A stretch of DNA of 9,356 nt from an uncultured Candidatus Melainabacteria bacterium (GTDB taxonomy: Bacteria; Cyanobacteriota; Vampirovibrionia; Gastranaerophilales; Gastranaerophilaceae): contig CALAFU010000199.1 in NCBI GenBank assembly GCA_937891325.1, positions 1-9,356 on the forward strand, read 5' to 3'. Made by a program: the position numbers and the translations under genes. Every line of letters starts with the position of its first letter. Position 1 is the stretch's first letter. Under the pieces are notes generated by a model that searched no databases, was not told where the DNA came from, and saw only the letters and a list, made by a program, of their open reading frames with translations. This document shows, piece after piece, positions 6,201 through 9,356 of this stretch.

Positions 6201-7733
6201 TTATTTTGCAATTTCTGTTGTTCTGAATTCTCTAACAACTGTTACTCTGATTTGTCCAGGGTAATCTAATTCGTCTTCTATACGTTTTGCAATATCTCTT
6301 GCAAGTTTTTGAGATGCTAAATCGTCGAATTGTTCAGCTTCAACAATTACGCGAACTTCACGACCAGCTTGTACTGCAAATGATTGTTTGATACCTTTGA
6401 AGCTGTTTACAATTTCTTCGATTTTTTGTAAACGTTTGATGTAAATTTCTAAAGTATCACGTCTAGCTCCTGGACGACCTGCTGAAATAGCATCTGCCAA
6501 TTTAACAAGTACGGCTTCAATTGTGTTTGCTGTAACGTCATCGTGGTGAGCTTCAATAGCGTGAATAATTTCCATTTTTTCACCATATCTGTTTGCAATT
6601 TCAACACCTAATTGAATGTGAGTACCTTCTTGAGTTTGGTCAACAGCTTTACCGATATCGTGTAACAAGCCTGCACGTTTTGCAACATAAACGTTAGCGC
6701 CTAATTCAGCAGCCAACATGCCTGCAATATGACCTACTTCAAGTGAGTGTTTCAATACGTTTTGACCATAACTTGTTCTGTAATATAAACGACCTAAAGT
6801 TTTAAGAAGTTCTTTGTTTAAGCCCATAATGCCCATATCTAATGCGGCATTTTCACCTTCTGTAAGAATTTTCTTTTCTACTTCATCTTTTGCTTTAGCA
6901 ACCATTTCTTCAATTCTAACAGGGTGAATACGTCCGTCAGAAATAAGTTTTTCTAAAGCTAATTTTGCAACTTCACGTCTTACAGGGTCAAAACTTGATA
7001 ATACAACTGCTTCTGGAGTATCGTCAATAATTAGGTCAACACCTGTTAGAGTTTCTAAAGTTCTAATGTTACGACCTTCACGACCGATGATACGACCTTT
7101 CATTTCATCATTTGGTAATGAAACTACTGAAACAGTACTTTCAACCACTTGGTCCATAACACAACGTTGCATTGTTGTTGATAATATTTCTTGAGATTGT
7201 TCCAAAGCTTTTTCTTTAATTTTAGCTTCGTTTTCTCTAATTAATTGCATTTGTTCTTGTGCTAAATCATTTTTAAGTTGTTCTAACAACATATTTTTAG
7301 CATCTTCAGCAGACATACCAGAAATTCTTTCAAGTTCAGATGTTTGTTTTTGAACTAATTCTGCTAAATAGTCTTCTTTTTCTAACAACTCGTCCATTTT
7401 TCTTTGAGCTGCAGCTTCTCTTTCTGTTGCATCTTGAATTTTATCTTCAAGAGCATCTTCTCTTTGAGCTAACTTAGCTTCTTGACGAGAAAGTTCTTGT
7501 CTTCTTTCTCTTTCTTCTTCGTTTAATTGTTCTCTTTCTGTTTGCAATGCATCTTTAGCTTTAATCATTGCTTCTTTAACTAATAATTGTTCTTTTTCTG
7601 CTAAATCTTCTTGCTTTTTCTTTGATTCAAATTCCAACGATTTGTATTTTGCACGCTGTGAAACAAAAACAGCAGTGAATACAACAGCCATAAGCACGAC
7701 TATTACAATCGCTACTACTGAAATAAAGTCCAT
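6201..7733 (-). CDS. rny: Ribonuclease Y
   Basis: RNase Y is a membrane-bound endoribonuclease that starts mRNA decay in bacteria lacking, or not relying on, RNase E. The 510-residue protein has the family layout: one N-terminal membrane helix (4-24), a long charged coiled coil (about 28-190, very rich in Glu, Gln, Lys and Arg), a KH RNA-binding domain with GRIIGREGRNI (213-223), and an HD domain with H329, the LLHDIGK motif (356-362; H358, D359), HH (396-397) and LADAISAGRPGAR (412-424). The C-terminal domain runs to residue 510 and ends normally. The ATG at 7733 is needed to include the membrane anchor; the ribosome site is weak (AAAGG-type, more than ten bases upstream). It is the first gene of the minus-strand operon rny-ymdB-PHP-pilin and follows a leader with a possible hairpin. 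Confidence 0.97.
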   Translation of the reverse strand: MDFISVVAIVIVVLMAVVFTAVFVSQRAKYKSLEFESKKKQEDLAEKEQLLVKEAMIKAKDALQTEREQLNEEERERRQELSRQEAKLAQREDALEDKIQDATEREAAAQRKMDELLEKEDYLAELVQKQTSELERISGMSAEDAKNMLLEQLKNDLAQEQMQLIRENEAKIKEKALEQSQEILSTTMQRCVMDQVVESTVSVVSLPNDEMKGRIIGREGRNIRTLETLTGVDLIIDDTPEAVVLSSFDPVRREVAKLALEKLISDGRIHPVRIEEMVAKAKDEVEKKILTEGENAALDMGIMGLNKELLKTLGRLYYRTSYGQNVLKHSLEVGHIAGMLAAELGANVYVAKRAGLLHDIGKAVDQTQEGTHIQLGVEIANRYGEKMEIIHAIEAHHDDVTANTIEAVLVKLADAISAGRPGARRDTLEIYIKRLQKIEEIVNSFKGIKQSFAVQAGREVRVIVEAEQFDDLASQKLARDIAKRIEDELDYPGQIRVTVVREFRTTEIAK

Positions 7734-7776
7734 AATACTTTTATACCTTTACCTTTTCTATTTTTTACAAATACAC

Positions 7777-7809
7777 GCAATCTCGGCACATATATCCTAC
7801 CGAGCAATC
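7777..7809 (-). promoter_or_regulatory. Hairpin flanked by GATTGC repeats in the presumed rny leader
   Basis: Read on the minus strand, CTCGG pairs with CCGAG, and the stem can extend by a U-G and an A-U pair to seven base pairs around a nine-base loop that contains GGAUAUAUG. The same six bases, GATTGC, border both sides and share their edge bases with the stem. It lies 43 bases before the rny start codon, inside the probable leader. There is no T-run after it, so it is not a terminator. A function in mRNA stability or feedback control is inference. Confidence 0.4.
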
Positions 7810-7859
7810 CCCTTATTAAGTTGTATATATATTTAAAAGTTAATTACATTACGTATATT

Positions 7860-7888
7860 TTCAAAAATTTAACTACTACTGCTAAAAT
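7860..7888 (+). promoter_or_regulatory. Possible distal pepA promoter (P1)
   Basis: TTCAAA (7860-7865, 4/6 of the -35 consensus), a 17-base spacer, then the extended -10 TGCTAAAAT (7880-7888, hexamer TAAAAT). The same nine-base -10 block recurs 70 bases downstream in front of pepA. The spacing is ideal, but chance is a concern in AT-rich DNA. Confidence 0.35.
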
Positions 7889-7895
7889 TTTAACA

Positions 7896-7910
7896 TGATA
7901 ATAATTATTT
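7896..7910. promoter_or_regulatory. Fur/PerR-like palindromic operator candidate
   Basis: TGATAATAATTATTT matches the 7-1-7 Fur-type box (TGATAAT-N-ATTATCA) at 12 of 14 defined positions, failing only at the last two. It sits eight bases after the distal -10 and about 40 bases before the proximal -10 of pepA, where a repressor could act. AT-rich DNA makes chance matches likely, and no regulator gene is in the window. Confidence 0.27.
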
Positions 7911-7934
7911 GTATAGTTTTATGTATAGTTTTAT
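7911..7934 (+). repeat. Perfect 12-base tandem direct repeat
   Basis: GTATAGTTTTAT occurs twice head to tail with no mismatch or spacer (7911-7922 and 7923-7934). It abuts the Fur-like palindrome on its left and overlaps the likely -35 area of the proximal pepA promoter on its right. Each unit is a little over one helical turn, so two proteins could bind on nearly the same face. It may equally be a replication-slippage duplication. Confidence 0.8.
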
Positions 7935-7958
7935 TTACTTTAGAAAAAATGCTAAAAT
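7930..7958 (+). promoter_or_regulatory. Likely proximal pepA promoter (P2)
   Basis: The extended -10 TGCTAAAAT (7950-7958; hexamer TAAAAT at 7953-7958, 5/6 of consensus) is 17 bases after a weak TTTATT -35 (7930-7935). The TG of the extended -10 can offset a poor -35. Transcription would begin near 7965 and leave a leader of about 25 bases with AAGGA at 7978-7982. Confidence 0.5.
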
Positions 7959-7989
7959 AGAAGAAAATTTTAAAAGAAAGGAAAAATAT

Positions 7990-9356
7990 ATGGAAATTAA
8001 AATTATTTCAGATGTAAAAAGTCAAGAATGTGATATTTTAATGGTAAATATGTTTGAAGGTCAAAGAACTTCAAATGAAATTGCCAATGAATACGCTATT
8101 GATGAAGACAAATTTGAAGGTAAATTTAATACAACATACCTTCTTCAAACTTACGGCAAAATGCCTGCAAGAAAAGTTTTGGTTGTAGGTTTAGGTAAAG
8201 AAAAAGACTTAGATAATAACAAAATTAGAGAAGCTATGGCAAAAGCTGTAAAAAAAGCTATTCAAATGAAGGCTAAAACAATTGCCGTAGATTTTTCTGA
8301 CATCAAATTTGACTATGCAGATATGGTTTCTGAAGGTGCAATGATTGGTGATTACGCATTCGACAAATACAGAACAGAAAAGAAACACCATATTGAAACT
8401 TTATACACAAACCTTGATAAAGCAAAAATCGAAAAAGGTCAAAAAAGAGCAGAAGCAATGGAATTCACAAGAAACCTTGCAAACGAACCTGCTGAATATG
8501 CAACCCCAACAAAATTAGCAGAAGTTGCAAAGGGTTTGGGGTTAGAGACTAAAATTTATGACCGCAAAGACTGTGAAAAAATGGGAATGGGCGCATTTCT
8601 TGCTGTTGCAAGAGGTAGCCACCAAGAACCTAAATTTATCCACATGAAATACGCACCTAAAAACCCTGCAAAACGTATTGCAATCATTGGTAAAGGCTTA
8701 TGCTTCGATAGCGGTGGTATGGACTTAAAACCTGCTTCATCTATGCTTACAATGAGAGATGATATGTCTGGCGCAGCTTGCATTTTAGGTGTAATGAGTA
8801 AATTGAAAGAATTTTCACCAAACATTGAAGTTCACGGTATTATTGCAGCTTGCGAAAATATGATTGGACCAAACGCTTACAAACCTGGTGATATTTTAAG
8901 AGCTAAAAATGGCAAAACTATTGAAATTGACAATACAGATGCAGAAGGCAGAGTAACTTTAGCTGATGCACTTTGCTACGCTTGTGAATTAAACGTTGAT
9001 GAAGTTATCGACATTGCAACATTAACAGGTGCTTGTATGGTAGCTTTAGGTACTCACGCATCAGGTATTATGGGCAATAACAAGGATTTAGTAAACAGAT
9101 TAATCCAAGTTGGTGCAAAATCTGGTGAAAGATATTGGGAAATGCCAATGTACCCAGAATATTTTGACAGCTTAAAGAGCGAAATTGCTGATATGAAAAA
9201 CTCTGGCGCTCGTTGGGGTGGCACATCTGCAGCAGGTCTATTCTTGCAAAACTTCGTTACTGATAACGTAAAATGGGCACACTTAGATGTTGCAGGTACA
9301 GCGTTCCTAGATAAACCTCAAAAAGAATTCATAGCTGGTGCGACAGGTGTTGGCGT
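7990..9356 (+). CDS. pepA: Leucyl aminopeptidase, M17 family (3' end cut by the window)
   Basis: This cytosolic hexameric metallo-aminopeptidase releases N-terminal amino acids from peptides. The frame is open from the ATG at 7990 to the window edge (455 codons plus two bases); it has no stop here. The N-terminal regulatory-type domain covers about residues 1-150. The catalytic domain holds IGKGLCFDSGGMDLKP (233-248), MRDDMSGAA (255-263) and NTDAEGR (315-321). The metal ligands K235, D240, D258, D317 and E319 and catalytic K247 and R321 align with bovine lens K250, D255, D273, D332, E334, K262 and R336 at a constant offset of 15, so the active site is complete. The last visible residues, GATGVGV, lie near the usual C-terminus, so probably only a few tens of residues are missing. 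AAGGA seven bases before the ATG supports the start. It is transcribed away from rny and appears to have its own promoter. Confidence 0.95.
   Translation, partial: MEIKIISDVKSQECDILMVNMFEGQRTSNEIANEYAIDEDKFEGKFNTTYLLQTYGKMPARKVLVVGLGKEKDLDNNKIREAMAKAVKKAIQMKAKTIAVDFSDIKFDYADMVSEGAMIGDYAFDKYRTEKKHHIETLYTNLDKAKIEKGQKRAEAMEFTRNLANEPAEYATPTKLAEVAKGLGLETKIYDRKDCEKMGMGAFLAVARGSHQEPKFIHMKYAPKNPAKRIAIIGKGLCFDSGGMDLKPASSMLTMRDDMSGAACILGVMSKLKEFSPNIEVHGIIAACENMIGPNAYKPGDILRAKNGKTIEIDNTDAEGRVTLADALCYACELNVDEVIDIATLTGACMVALGTHASGIMGNNKDLVNRLIQVGAKSGERYWEMPMYPEYFDSLKSEIADMKNSGARWGGTSAAGLFLQNFVTDNVKWAHLDVAGTAFLDKPQKEFIAGATGVG

Larger units (their letters stand above)
7734..7989. promoter_or_regulatory. Divergent control region between rny and pepA
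   Basis: This 256-base gap separates the start of rny (minus strand) from the start of pepA (plus strand) and must hold the promoters of both. It is very AT-rich except for a small GC-richer island at 7777-7812. Visible elements, listed separately, are a hairpin in the rny leader, two extended -10 copies, a Fur/PerR-like palindrome and a 12-base tandem repeat. For rny, the best promoter I can find on the minus strand is TTAACT with a 17-base spacer and CTTAAT (about 7843 to 7815), which is weak. No convincing gene lies here. Confidence 0.7.

Noticed and set aside
7642..7836. Plus-strand open frame crossing the rny start and leader
   Set aside because: The first half is the complement of the rny membrane-anchor codons and the rest is AT-rich leader; it has no credible ribosome site or domain.
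8556..8825. Minus-strand open frame of 89 codons inside pepA
   Set aside because: It is antisense to the catalytic domain of an M17 aminopeptidase whose active-site residues all align.
1..9356. Defence system, CRISPR array, transposon, tRNA or other undescribed mobile system
   Set aside because: Read on both strands, the window shows no spaced repeats, terminal inverted repeats, transposase-like protein or tRNA-like fold; nearly all DNA is used by recognised housekeeping genes.

Overview
The window is AT-rich and almost fully coding, with standard bacterial genes; TGA is used as a stop (lpxK, ymdB), so the genetic code is the ordinary one. It suggests a diderm, non-model gut-type bacterium. 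LpxK and an Mla/MCE lipid transporter imply a lipopolysaccharide-bearing outer membrane, while RNase Y plus YmdB is a pair better known from Firmicutes and other deep lineages. Together with low GC and a type IV pilin-like protein ending in a 'DLNG..KPN..G.DIF' pattern, my best guess is a non-photosynthetic cyanobacterial relative (Vampirovibrionia/Melainabacteria, Gastranaerophilales-like). That placement is inference from gene content and style, not from a marker phylogeny.

Region 1 (1-3816, plus strand) is a compact operon: the last codons of a probable MlaE permease, MlaF-type ATPase, long MlaD-type MCE protein, LpxK (lipid A 4'-kinase) and endonuclease III. Gaps are 10, 45, 3 and -4 bases. 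The first four genes all serve the outer membrane (lipid transport and lipid A synthesis); nth looks like a passenger.

Region 2 (3808-7733, minus strand, so transcribed from right to left) is a second operon: rny (RNase Y), ymdB, a PHP-domain phosphoesterase of the YciV/RNase AM type, and a pilin-like secreted or surface protein. The first three form a plausible RNA and nucleotide turnover set. Its last gene overlaps the end of nth tail to tail by 9 bases. I re-set two starts here, to ATG codons that have good Shine-Dalgarno sites (4452 and 5320).

Region 3 (7734-7989) is a 256-base divergent control region. It holds a hairpin in the presumed rny leader, two copies of an extended -10 element, a 12-base tandem repeat and a Fur/PerR-like palindrome. 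Region 4 (7990 to the end) is the leucyl aminopeptidase gene pepA, complete at its 5' end and cut by the window edge close to its expected 3' end.

No transposon, CRISPR array, tRNA, rRNA or recognisable defence system is visible. This is mainly a housekeeping region, and its points of interest are the operon groupings, the unusual MCE protein and the control region.
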